Shown in pieces: positions 46,158 through 57,984 of a stretch of 64,000 nt of DNA. The translations under genes and the position numbers were made by a program. Under the pieces are notes generated by a model. It was not told the DNA's origin and did no database searches. It saw only the letters and a program-made list of their open reading frames with translations. Every line of letters begins with the position of its first letter. The first letter of the stretch is position 1. Source of the stretch: Porites lutea. Taxonomy: Eukaryota; Cnidaria; Anthozoa; Scleractinia; Poritidae. The DNA lies in assembly GCF_958299795.1 (NCBI RefSeq), contig NC_133209.1:1750001-1814000 (forward strand). The letters are read 5' to 3'.

Positions 46158-49100
46158 TTATATTTTAAGTTGGCTCAGAATTTTTTCCGGGTCGCGGATG
46201 AGTTTCTTAACGATGACCTCCAATTTTGACGCCAGATCTAATCGCTTTTCCGGATTTTTAATCCTCGAAAGCAGGTCTACGTCACGAACAAAGTAATGCT
46301 TAAGTTGTCCTCGTCTCAAACGAGCAATCAAACTTGAAAAAAACTTGACTACGTTAATTCCCAGGTTTTCCTTGTTAATGGCTCGTGGATTCTGAGAACG
46401 CAAGTCAAGGAATAATGTTTTCAAATAATACGACGTCAGAGGTTTTAAATGGTCTTTGTTGCCCTCAAAAATCGCCTTTGCAATTCTAAAGTATTGTTTT
46501 TCGCAGCCATCACCAGCCTTGCTCAAGAGTGTCTTCTCTGCTTCCGAAAAAGAAATCCGCCAGAACTTTTGCGACTTTGCAGCTTCGCTCTGCTCTGCAG
46601 GACACGGTTTTGCCACGAGATGAAACCTGGGATCTATGAGCTTAATTTGCTCCACTTCTTCCTGTTTTGGCCAAGTCCTCTTTGTAGCGAAGACTCCCCA
46701 GCGTTTTGCACAACTCGGCCAGCCTGAGATCTCCAAGCTTAACACAAGATCCACATCAATTTTACGGTCTATAGTAAATGTTACGGCTGGACCCTTGGGC
46801 TCTTTCAGATTGGAGATACGTTGTTTTTGCTTTTTTTCCATCGCTGCCACGCTTTCTAGTACTAAAGAAAAGAAACGCCTTACAACTTTCCTAGGCGATA
46901 GATATTTTCCATCACTCGTGAGAAATTCTCCCCATAGACTTCTTCCCTCTTCCACCCATGTCTTCAATTCAACACTTGCGTAACCTGATGTGTCACGTGG
47001 TCTTGATGGACACTTCACATCAAAAAACCGTTCGATACGATGAGCATCAAACACAACCATAACATCAAATTCACACGGACGACAAACTTTCAGTCGCTCG
47101 TAGTAGCTACCTGTGACAGGAAGCACAAATTTGTCTTAGTTTAGCGGAGAACAAGAGGGAAGCATATTCACATAACTATCGCCTGGGCTAGAAATGGTAC
47201 TCTAGGTCTATGAGAGTAAACCTAGTGGATTCTCACATCGCGAAGCCAACCGTCGACATGTTTCAAATCTTTAATATTAATCTGACTGAGCTGGGGGAAC
47301 CTTTTTATGACCGAACCCCCGCGTTTAAGATCTTTTATGATTACATCAGTGTTACCTGTATTGAGTACTCTTAGAGCAAACTTGGCGTCTCTCTCGCGTA
47401 CCGCAGCTAAAATCTTCTGAATGAAATTGTTTACAGTTTCCGAATTCTCCATTATATCTTTTTGAGATAAAGAGACCTTTTCTTTAAAAAATTTTGAAAA
47501 TGGTTCGTTGGGGACTTGCATTGTGTGTAGGTTGTTTGTCAGATCCAAAGACCTAAAAACAGAGAAAACACAACAAAACAACTCCCGTTATTCTAAAAAA
47601 TCTTAGCATAACTAAAGGGGCGAAAGTGGTAAAGAGAAAGTCGAAGTAAACGAGTGATGATAATTATCTATAGAAGGAGAGGGTAAAATCTATTGCAAGG
47701 TAAGAAAAAAATTCTTCAAGGATCTCTTCTGTTTTTAGTAACCCATGACCAGGTTTCTTATTGGGGAAAAAGCACCAACAACAGGAAGAAAGAGGCGAAC
47801 CGACCGAGCACAGACTGAATATTCGCCTTTTCAGTTTTCCACCAAGAGTCTGGTACCAGGCCCGCCTTTATAGAAGTTTTTCCTTCTACCTAAACACAAA
47901 TAATTCATGACATCAGGCAGTAACTAAAATATGACCCCAAGTTTCCAAAAAACAGGCCACCTCTAACCACTCTTAAATACCCTCCCCCCCCCCCCCCTCA
48001 CCCCATTTTTTTTCTTCCCCCTTGTCCATATAAGTATCAAACGGGCACTAAAATTGTTAGCTCAAAGGAATCGCATAAATTAATCTGACCAAGGAAACGT
48101 ATGTAGTACCTTCCCTCTTGCCATTACGTTCCTTACAACTAAGTTAGACATACCTAAAGAGTTAACTGAATGATTTCATATTCTTACCTCTTGGCGGAGT
48201 ACTGGCGAACATGACTCTTGGTAGCCGGATGGCTTGGTTTAAAAGCTGGAACTGAAACCGGTGCAGCCTGTTTCCCTGGGATTTGATTCCCAACACCCTC
48301 TCTTGCACGAATGTATTCTTTCGGGGCTTGAAACCCCGGCCGGCCTGTAGGTCGTCTCCTCGAAGCAGCTGCTGCCCCTGTTTCTTTTATCACAGGTTTT
48401 GGGTCACCGGCAATTGGAGGACGACGTCGTCTTTCAGGACTTTTTTGCTTTGAGCAGGTCTGAGGTAATTTTTGAGGTCCATTTCTGTCCATAAAGAAAG
48501 CAGTAGTATAGGTACCATATCAGTTTAAAACATACCGTCTATTATATTTTCTGGCACTATTTTCGTACACATGCAATTGTATAAAAATCGTCCGAAATTT
48601 TTACAAGTCATATAAGCGGTCGCCTAGCCTGAGATCATGCCCTCTCCCTATTATCCCTTTAAGTTTCTCAAGCCAAAGAAACAAACAAGCACAAAAAAAA
48701 ACGCCTGATCTCAGGTTAAGAAACAAAGAAGCAAAAAAAAAAAACGCCTGATCTCAGGTTAGCGGTCGCCTAACTAACTAACCGTTTGATACACGAGCAT
48801 AGAGTGGCCCGGGGGATTCCCCGCCTCGCCCCCTAAGGCGGTTATTTTAAGACCAAAACCGCGACAAAAATAATTTCAAGGGCGATTCTCTCCCTGATAA
48901 ATTCTAATGATAAAAACAGCTTTGAACGGGATAGAAGAGGTAAACCCGCCTGGAAAAAAAAGACAGTTACAACAGAAAGTATCCGTGCAAGGGATTCTCT
49001 TTCTCCTTGTCAGTACTATTAAAAAGAAAAGACGACCATTTTATTTGGTGCACTGGCATGGTTCTTCGATTTTTATCAACATGCATGAAGACCGTTAAGT

Positions 49101-49607
49101 GGTCATCAGGACGACACAAAATAATAATAACTCGATGAGTCTTTCTTCAATGGCTTAGCTTTACCTCTTTGCGGAGCACCGACCAACGTGTCTCTCACTA
49201 ACCGGATTCCTTGGTTTAGGAACTGCAGAAGCCGGTACGGTTTTTCCAGGTTTTAGATTTCGTCCACGAATACGGTCGTCTTGCTTTACTTCTAACCCGA
49301 GACAGTGCGGAGGTCTTCCACTTGAAGCGGTGATTCTCTTTGGTTTAATGTCTGCTTCTGCTTTAACTAAATGACATCTCGGTTTTTCCTTTGAGCATCC
49401 TGCCTCCTCATGAGTAGAAATTCCTTGGTGGAGAGTTTCTGTCCCTTTTATTTTCTTTACTGCTTCAACTTTTCTGATCGCCGCTGATTTGTCAACGTGG
49501 ATTTGGGGCCTTCTTCGATGAACTTTACAACTGACAACTTTAACTTTAAATTTCAAGCTCTTGTTAGCTGGATCAACTAATCTTGTGGTCAAATAACACT
49601 TAGACAT
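46158..49607 (-). CDS. cGLR: cGAS-like receptor (cGLR), tandem copy 1 (4 exons)
   Basis: cGLRs are Mab21-type nucleotidyltransferases that sense foreign nucleic acid and make cyclic dinucleotides for STING. Exons are 49607-49165, 48484-48188, 47552-47356 and 47110-46158; phases agree, giving 629 residues. Exon 3 carries the spine helix and ends LNT; exon 4 opens GSYYERLKVCRPCEFDVM, almost the vertebrate cGAS active-site sequence. Catalytic acids are E326, D328 and D433 (KIDVDLVLSLE). Later blocks FWRISFSEAEKTLL, YYLKTLFLDLRSQNP and GQLKHYFVRDVDLLS align with the cGAS C-lobe. The cGAS zinc-ribbon (H-C-C-C) is absent. Residues 1-246 are a basic, disordered N-terminal extension encoded by exons 1-2 (opening MSKCYLTTRLVDPANKS), without a domain I recognise. 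The product nucleotide and ligand cannot be read from sequence. Exons 1-2 are joined by phase alone, with no transcript evidence. Confidence 0.87.
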
Positions 49608-49725
49608 TTGTCATACTAGACTACGAGCTTGTGTAGAAACTTATATCACCATCCATGGCCCTCTTCTCAAATTTACATGAATGTTACGCAAAAACGGGAA
49701 TGACCCTAAAAGCAATGTGCCTTTT

Positions 49726-49745
49726 ACCGGAAGTGATATTCAAAT
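49726..49745. promoter_or_regulatory. Conserved ETS-like block upstream of cGLR copy 1
   Basis: ACCGGAAGTGATATTCAAAT occurs 119 bp upstream of the copy 1 ATG and is identical over 20 bases upstream of copy 2 (56033-56052). The flanking sequence has diverged and gained indels. CCGGAAGT is a strong ETS-family core. That it regulates the gene is inference. Confidence 0.45.
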
Positions 49746-51915
49746 CTCAAGGTACCCTCCTTTACAGCGCACATCAAACTGCAAGCGAACAACGAAAAGA
49801 CAATAAAACTTATGAATTTATGTTATCTATATACAGCTTTAGGTACAGGCTCCTGTTTTGGTGTGGCGTTATACTTCTAAGTATATATCTAGCATACTGT
49901 AAGGCAGAGCGGAAGTACAAAACGATATTCTAAGAATTCCCATACTTACTTCCGGAAAATGAACTAAATAGTAATTACAGCTGTAAACAGCCAAGTTTTA
50001 ACTTTTAAAACTTCCCCTGCTAATTCTTTTGAGAACGATATTTTCCAATTCGTTGGTACATAAAAAAAACCTGCAAATTCAGTTACTGGGCGGTAACAAA
50101 TTTTCTACAACAGAACTCAACTCAAGAGAGAATGTTCAGTGAAGTGTTTCAGAATTTTAAAAGCTTTCTCAGTCACTTTCAGCCGCAAGAAAGCTGATAC
50201 ATTGTGTATACATTGTGCAAAATATAGATAACAAGTAAACTGAAGCAAATCGGAAAAGTATTTCATGAGGTACTAGAATATTGGCATCTAGCACATGGTG
50301 TCAGTCAGTACCGTCTGACACGTTCCGTACTTTGAGAGGCATGGGTTTCAGCGGTTCTGCATTTTATTTAATTTTTGTGATTTCTTTTCGCTTGTTTATT
50401 TGTAGAGTGCCGATGAAAACAGCTGGAAATTTAGCAAAGATCAAGTACTAGAAAATTCAACAGGTTTCAGAATACTTTCTTTTCAGTTCTAACCGAATCA
50501 GATTTGATTAAGATTGATGATATGAATGATGATATGTATGTAAAGAAACTGAAATGATGGCGATTCCGTTGGTTTACCTACCTGTCTGAAAACTTTGAAG
50601 CAACTGCGTAGTAAATCTCGATCTTTCTTTCGTTCAACTATTAAAGGAAAACTTTCAGGTCATCAAGGCGCGGCTGGATGTAAAGGCTATTTTTTTAAAT
50701 TGATTCATAAGTTGATATTAAACAATGAACAAGTGACGAATCGAATGCGTGGGCGCCAGTAGTATAGAAACGGAAACAACAAGGAAATTCAGATCCGTAT
50801 AGTACATTTTTCTATCGTTTTTCTGTCGTATTTGAAATGTGTCCCAGGGAGTAAGTGGAGTGAGAAATGGCTTTTTCTGGTTACGTTCACTCGTTATCAT
50901 GTATTGCTCCTTCCCCCAAAGCGAAACCATTTTTTCTGGCAGGTTCAGCCTCCATCCTCCCCTCCCCTAAAACAAAATAGGGAAGAGAGATTTTTTTGTG
51001 TGGGGAGGGGGAGGCCGTACACAGGATACCTTCCTGAATCAAAGATGGGGAATTCGAATGTACCATGTGCTTGCTCGCTGGCCATATAACGTCTGCATTT
51101 CGTTGGAGAAAAGGGGAAGGTATTCGTAGGCGAGGGGGAAGGGGAGGGGAGACGGCTGTTCGCAGTCTAGTTCAGTTAAGGATTATTACATGTAAGAAGT
51201 AACAGATAGTCACAGTTTTCCGATTTTTTCGAGTGGTTATATTATGCTCCCAATTAAATTATTTTACAATTTACCTTGAAATGTAAATTTGGCACTCCTC
51301 GTCACTTGTTTTACACATTTATTTTCCTTTTAAAATTACATTTATTTCTTAACTTATTATTAGGTCATCAACATATTCTCTTTTAAAACACCTTTGAGGA
51401 AAAACAACTCTTTATATAGCAATATTCTCTAAGTGTGTGTGTTTTTTTCTTTCATGAATTTTACAGTGGCATTGTAACTCAGCGGTACTATTTTTAAGCA
51501 CATCGTGCAATCAAGAGTTCTTTTTAGATGGGAGAAAAAATTTTATAATCTTGTGAAGTCTTAAAAACTGAGTTATTGCCTGTAGGTTGTTGTCGATATT
51601 AGAAGTATGTGTGTTCGCTTTTCAGTATGCTGCAGTTCAAAATTTAGTTCTGGTTCATATAAATGGTGTCCATGTTTTCTCATGACCCTCTTCAAACACC
51701 TTAACAAGTGACAAAATCTATTAATCTCGACCCAGGTCTCCCACGGCCAAGGGAAAGTGTAAAACAGAGTGAGCTCTGCGTACAAGATTAAAAATCTACT
51801 TTAAAAAATTCGGTGCTGGAGAAGCTTATCACTTTCCTCTCCGGTTCTTTTTTTTATCCAACTGATCAACTTTCACATGAGAGAGGGCGGTGTAATATAA
51901 CTCTATTTCACTAAG

Positions 51916-52151
51916 CAGGGTCGGCCAGGGTATACAGGGGCTTTTAAATCGGGTATACGGTATATTGCAGCTTAAATACGGGTATTCGGTATATCACTTT
52001 CTTTGAATTTCAGGTATAAAGTATACCTGGGTATAATTTTGGGTATATTTGGATGAATTTTAGGTATTTTTGGGTATTTTGGCGAATTTTTATCGGGTAT
52101 ACTGGTATACCACTACCCCCCCCCCCCTCCCCCCGCCCCTGGTCGACCCTG
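51916..52151. mobile_element. MITE private to duplication unit 2, 6-bp ACTAAG duplication
   Basis: A 236-bp element with inverted ends CAGGGTCGGCCAGGG and (backwards from the right) CAGGGTCGACCAGGG. It is flanked by ACTAAG at 51910-51915 and 52152-52157. The interior is built from GGGTATA-type repeats and a C-rich run. No counterpart was seen at the matching place in unit 1 (near 45890). Confidence 0.75.
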
Positions 52152-52384
52152 ACTAAGTGTAGTTAACAAATAACCTGTTCAAAAAGAATGAACTGGTTTA
52201 AAAAATCATTTGAACCAGATCTAAAATTGAACCGCAACAAGTACATTACCCTTATAATGAGGCTATTAGATCTCGTGAGAAAAAAAAAACAACAACAACC
52301 ATAAACTTTCAAGAGGAATGAGTCAACTTTGTTACTTAACGTTTTTACTTCCGTTTTCTGTAAAATTTCCTTCAATGTTCTATT

Positions 52385-55300
52385 TTACAGTTTAAGTTCC
52401 CCCAGAATTTTTCGTGGGTCGCGGATGAGTTCCTTAACAATGACCTCCAATTTTGACGCCAGATCTAATCGCTTTTCATGATTTTTAATCCGGCTGGAAA
52501 GCAGGTCTACGTCACGAACAAAATAATGCGGAAGTTGTCCTCGTCTCAAACGAGCAATCAAACTTGAAAAAAACTTGACTACATTAATTCCCAGAAGGTT
52601 TTCCTTATTAATGGCTCGTGGATTCTCAGAACGCAAGTCAAGGAATAATGTTTTCAAATAAAACGACGTAAGAGGTTTTAAATGGTCTTTGTTGCCTTCA
52701 AAAATCGCCTTTGCAATTCTAAAGTATTTTTTTTCGTCGCTAGCCTTGCTCAAGAGTGTTTTCTCTGCTTCCGAAAAAGAAATCCGCCAGAACTTTTGAG
52801 AGTTTGTGGGTTTGCTCTCCTCTGCAGCACAAGGTTTTGCAACTAGATGAAACCTGGGATCTTTCAGCTTAATTTTCTCCACTTCTTCCTCTGTTGGCCA
52901 AGTCCTGTTTGTAGCAAAGACTCCCCAGCGTTCTGCACAACTCGGCCAGCCTGAGATCTCCAAGCTTAACACAAGATCCACATCAATTTTGCCGTCTATA
53001 GTAAACGTTACGGCTGGACCCTTGGGCTCTTTCAGATTGGAGATACGTTGTTTTTGCTTTTTATCCATCGCTGCCACGCTTTCTCGTACTAAAGAATAGA
53101 AATGCCTTACAACTTTCCTAGGCGATAAAAATTTTCCATCGCTCGTAAGAAATTCTCCCCACAGCCTTCGTCCTCCTTCCACCCATGTCTTCAGTTCAAC
53201 ACTTGCGTTACCTAATGTGTCACGTGGTCTTGGTGGGCACCTCACATCAAAAAACCGTTCGATACGAGGAGCATGCAACACAACCTTAACGTCAAATTCA
53301 TCCGGACGACAAACTTTCAGTCCCTCGTAATAGCTACCTGGGGTAGAAAACACAAATGCGTTTTGGTTTTCAGTCTAACAGAAGTATGAGAAACGTGAGG
53401 GCAGCATATTCACCGCAATTGCCTTGGCTAGAAATCATGATTTCCTGCAAATACAACATAATATACTGTATGCAACTACCTCATCGCAGGCTATGATTTT
53501 GAAGATCGTTTATTCATGATTACGTGTTACCTGTATGTAGTACATCTAAAGCAAAAATTTCTCTTTCAGGGTGTCTCTTGCGGGCGTCTGTCTCGCGTAC
53601 CGCATCTAAAATCTCCGGAATGAATCTGTTTACAATTTTCGAATTCCGCTCTATATCATCTTGAGATAGAGAGACCTTCTCGTTAAAAAATTTTGAAAAT
53701 GCAGTTTCGTTAGGGACTTGCATTAGGTGTAGGTTGGTCAGATCCAAAGGCCTAAAAACACAAAATACAAGAAAGAAACTGCCCATCACTTTCAAAAAGT
53801 CTTTACATATCTAATGGTGGGAAATCTGTGAAGGGAACGTCATGGTAAACTTACCAGTTGGGCCATAACCATTTCTGCTTACTCAGTATTAGCTGGACCG
53901 GTCGTTATTTATGGAGGGAGAGGGAAAAATGTATTGCAGGGTAAAAATATTCTTCAAGGATCTCTCTGTTTTCTAGTAGCCTAGGACCTGGGTCTTTCCT
54001 GGGGTAAAAGGACGAATAACGGGGAATAAAAAGGCGAACCGAGCAGGGACTGAGGAAGGAGAGGGCTGGCCGCCGCCCTTTCCCCCTCTCCAGTGTATCT
54101 ATCTATCTATCTGCCAAATATGCCTGCATCAAATTTATGATTCTTGTAAATTGGCCAGCGCTCAATAAATCAATAAAAAATAAATATTTAAACAACATTA
54201 TAAATCAAATAAAATTAAAGGCAGTTTGTAAATGCTATCAAAGAAGAGCTAAATTGTTTCACTCTCCTGTCAGTTCTTAAAAAATAGGAGTATCCTCACA
54301 AGTTTGGTTATTAACATAAAGGCTAACTCTCGACCCAATGGCTTCAGATATTTCCCAGTGCCTATCCCAGTTTGGTCATTGTAGATTTTATAGAACATGG
54401 TTGGTCTATTCTTCTTTCGTCTTTCTTCAAGGGTGTTCCATTGCAATTCCTAAGCGTTTCATTAACACAAGTTCTCGATTTGCACCCCGTTTCAAATAAT
54501 TTTCGCCTTTTTTCTCCACCAAGGAGCCTGTTCCCAGTTTACCCTTTTAGAAAGCCAACCGGACTGATTTCATATCCTCACCTCTTAGGGGAATACTGGG
54601 GAACATGTCTCTTCGTAGCATGATGGCGTGGTTTAGAAGCTGGAGCTGAAACCGGTTCCGCCTCTTTCTCGGGGATTCGATTTCCAACACCCTCTCTTAA
54701 ATGAATATATTCTTTCGGGACTTGAAACCCCGGCCAGCCTGGAGGTTGTGTGCTCGAAGCAGCTGCTACTCCTGTATCTTTTATCACTGCAGGTTTTTGG
54801 TAAAAAATTGGAGGACGACGTGGTCTTTCGGCACTTTTTTGCTTTGGACAGGTCTGAGGTAATTCTAGAGTCCAGTTTCTGTGTACGAAAAAAGCCGAAG
54901 TATGGGTACCATACTAACAGACCGTCAGTTTTACTTTCTTATCCTATTTTCGTGCAAAATTTAAATCGTGCGAAAATTTTCCAAGTAATATAAGCGGTCA
55001 ACTAACAAACTTACCGCTTGATACACGAGTTCATTGCCCGATATAGAGAATGGCCCGGGGGATTCCCCGCCTTGCCCCCTAAGGCGGTTATTTTTGGACC
55101 AAAATCGGGAGGAAAATAATTACGAGGGCGGATCTTTCCCTACCCCCTAATTCAAGCAATAAAAAACAGCTTTGACCTGGATAGAAGATGAAAATCTGCC
55201 TGGAAAAAAAAGATATAGTTACTACGGAAAGTATCCGTTAAAAGGAATCTCTCTCTCTCTCTCCTCGGTAGCAAAAAAGGGCCAATTACGAATATTTTAT

Positions 55301-55928
55301 TTAGTGCACCAGCAAAGTTCTTCGATTTTTAACAAATCAGAACGTCAATAGGTCAGGACGAAACCAAATAATAATGCTAATAAAGTAACAATAATAATAA
55401 CAATAATAATAATAACAACCCGATAGGTCTTTGTTCAATGGCTGAGCTTTACCTCTTTGCAGAGCACTGACCAACGCGTCTCTCTCTAACCGCATTCCTT
55501 GGTTTACAAAATGCAGGAGCCGGTAGAGTTTTTCCAGGGTTTAGATTTCGTCCACGAGTACAGTCCTCTTGCTTCACTTCTAACCTGCGATGGTGCGAGG
55601 ATCTCCCACTCAAAGCAGTGGTTCTCTTTGGTTTAGTGTCGGCTTTTATCCTGTCAGTAGTTCGATTGGAACATCGTCTCTCAGGACTTTGCTGCTTAAC
55701 TAAACGAACTATCGACTTCTTGTCTGAGCATCCTGCCATCTCATGAGTCGAAATTCTCTGGAGGATAGTTTCCATTTGCTTTGTTGATTCAACTTTTCTG
55801 ATCGCCGGTGATTTGTCAACTATTCGGGGCTTTCTTCGACGAACTTTACAACTGATAACTTTAAATTTAAACTTCAAGCTCTTGTTAGCAGGATCAACTA
55901 ATCTTGTGGTTAAATAACACTTAGACAT
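52385..55928 (-). CDS. cGLR: cGAS-like receptor (cGLR), tandem copy 2 (4 exons)
   Basis: The second of two tandem cGLR genes. Exons are 55928-55453, 54878-54582, 53751-53531 and 53337-52385, giving 648 residues. Exons 2 and 4 have exactly the same length as in copy 1 (297 and 953 bp). Exon 1 is 33 bp longer, keeping a QQSPERRCSNR segment that copy 1 lacks. Exon 3 is 24 bp longer (an eight-residue insert ending HPERE just before the spine-helix end). The active site is intact: GS at 332-333, E345 and D347 (GLKVCRPDEFDVKVV), D452 (KIDVDLVLSLE). Hand alignment of exon 4 gives about 85% amino-acid identity to copy 1. Changes beside the catalytic acids (CEFDVM in copy 1, DEFDVK here) could alter nucleotide or metal handling, which is inference. 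There is no zinc-ribbon. Both copies look functional. Confidence 0.87.
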
Positions 55929-56032
55929 TTCATACTAGACTACGAGCTTGGGTGGAAGCTTATATCACCATCCATGTGCCTCTCCTCTTTTTTTAAAAAA
56001 TACATGTTACGCAAATATGGGAAATGCGTTCT

Positions 56033-56052
56033 ACCGGAAGTGATATTCAAAT
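56033..56052. promoter_or_regulatory. Conserved ETS-like block upstream of cGLR copy 2
   Basis: Identical over 20 bases to 49726-49745 and 105 bp upstream of the copy 2 ATG. See the copy 1 entry for the reasoning. Confidence 0.45.
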
Positions 56053-57984
56053 GCCAAGCCCTCCTTAGTAGTGCACATCAAACTAGAAACAAGCAAACAA
56101 AAGTGCAATAGAACTTATGACTTTATCTTATCTATATATAGCTTTATCTACAGGCTCCTATTAAGGAGTGTGGCGTTTTACTTGTAAGTACACAAAGCAT
56201 TTTAATATATACCAGTCATGTCTTGTACATACTGTACAACAGAGCGGAAGTACAAAATGATATTCCAAGAATTCCCATTCTTAATTCCGGAAAATATACG
56301 TACTTGTTCACCTAGTTTAAACTTTTTAAACTTCCTCTGCTAATTCTGTCCTCCGCTAATTCTGTTGAGAGAGAGATTCATAAAAATCCCTGTAAATTCC
56401 CGGTACATAAAAATCCCTGTAAATTCAATTACTGGGCGGCAAAAAATTTCCTAAAACAGAAACTCAAGAGAGAATATTCAGTGAAGTGTTTCAGAATTTT
56501 AAAACATTTCTCAGCCACTGTCAGCCGCAAAAAAGCCGATGTTTGTTTATGCATATTACTTTAGCTGATTATTTTAGTATATGTATACATTGTGCAAAAT
56601 ATTGATAATAACTAAACTGAAGGAAATCGGGAAAGTATCTTATGAGGCAGTCTACAAATGCTGGCATCTAGACGCTGTCAGACAGTACCGTCGGAAACGC
56701 CAAATAAGTAGTTCCGTACTTTGAGAGGTATCTGTGTTCCGCAGTTGAAGAGTTCTGTATTTTAATTAATTTCGCTTATTTACTTGTAGTGTCGATGGAA
56801 AAAGAAAATTTAGGAAACATCAAGTACTAAAAAATACAACAGGTTTCAGAATACTTTCTTTTTCCAACCTAATCAGCTTTCATCACGATTGATGATATGT
56901 ATGTAAATAAACTGAAATGATGCCGATTCCGTTGGTTTACCTACCTGTCTGAAAACTTTGAAGCAGGTGTTAAACATTAAACCTTCTCTCGTTCAAGTTA
57001 GGAAAACTTTCAGATCATCAAGGCGCGGCTGGATATAATATAAAGGCTATTTTTTAAACTGATTCATAAGTTGATATTAAAACTGAAATGAAAAGGTGGA
57101 GAATCGAATGCGTGGGCGCCAGTAGTATAGAAACGGAAAAACAAGGAAATTCAGATCCGTAAAGTACATTTTTCTATCGTTTTTCTGTCGTATTTCAAAT
57201 GTGTCCCAGGGAGTGAGTGGAGTAAGGAATGGCTTTTGCTTGTTACGTTCACTCGTTATCATGTATTACTCGTTCCCCCAATGTAAGACTTTCTTGCATC
57301 TTCAACCTCCACTCTGTTGATTTTTAAATTCATTCAGTTTCCTAACCCTAATCACTTATAATTAACTCAGAGTCATTCGGCGTTCTGCAAAATAACCCTG
57401 CCGTATTCATTTGCTGTTCAATGGCAAGTGATCGAATCTCACATCAGTCCACATCAGCACAGCCCAAATCATCTTACAGTACAGAAACTGATGAAAACGG
57501 GAAACTTGATCTGACCCCGTTTGATCTATATTTGTTCTTAGATCTTGAAATAGGCCTTCGGATTTTATTTTAGAATAGACACGGACACAGACATACACAA
57601 GAGATATCGGGGAGATTACGTGATTGAGCGCTAGGGAAAAGGCAAAGAAGCAACAGAAAGTCACAGTTTTCCGCTTTTCTTGAGCGGTCATGTTCCGAAT
57701 TAAATTATTTTATAATTTGTAAGTTCAGTGACCTTCGGTAACCTTCAGTTATTCGTACGCGCCAAAACAAAAGCGATTTTAATCTGATGGATGAGAGCGG
57801 AACACAGATCATTGAGGGCTAAGAACGTTAGGATGTCGTTCAAAATAATGTGAATTTGCACATTTAAAAAAAGAACTTTCCCCAGGACTGTTTTGCCGAA
57901 ATTGGCAACAAAATCGCGTGAATAATTTCGTTCTAACCTGCATAATTGGGAAACGGACCTCAGAGGAAACATGAGTGCATTTCT

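Larger units (their letters stand above)
45075..51275 (-). repeat. Tandem duplication unit 1 (cGLR copy 1)
   Basis: About 6.2 kb that aligns collinearly with 51278-57720. Matching landmarks include the left edge (TCCTTGAAATATAGATTTGG vs ACCTTGAAATGTAAATTTGG), all four coding exons, an ACCGGAAGTGATATTCAAAT promoter block and a right-end CAGTTTTCCG(A/C)TTTT block. The segment 50950-51205 differs between units. Edges are placed by eye and may be off by tens of bases. Confidence 0.8.
49608..52384. other. Region between the two cGLR copies
   Basis: This holds the copy 1 promoter and upstream flank (to about 51275) and the copy 2 downstream flank (from about 51278) with its private MITE. Coding-like frames here are short and not conserved between the units. 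A CCCTCCCC/GGGGAGGG inverted segment at 50955-51020 is present in unit 1 but not in unit 2. Confidence 0.55.
51278..57720 (-). repeat. Tandem duplication unit 2 (cGLR copy 2)
   Basis: The second unit of the tandem pair, in the same orientation and immediately adjacent to unit 1. Right-end sequence AGTCACAGTTTTCCG and AATTAAATTATTTTA at about 57658-57715 matches 51209-51270. Segment 57310-57650 has no counterpart in unit 1. The unit stops about 260 bp before the H2A.X CCAAT boxes. Confidence 0.8.

Noticed and set aside
46449-46983. Plus-strand frames opposite cGLR exon 4
   Set aside because: Antisense to a conserved coding exon; the sense frame has the active-site motifs and is the conserved one between the two copies.
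46158-55928. Possible recent bacterial origin of the nucleotidyltransferase genes (CD-NTase transfer)
   Set aside because: The genes have several introns, an animal Mab21/cGAS-type C-lobe and cGAS-like motifs; nothing suggests recent transfer.
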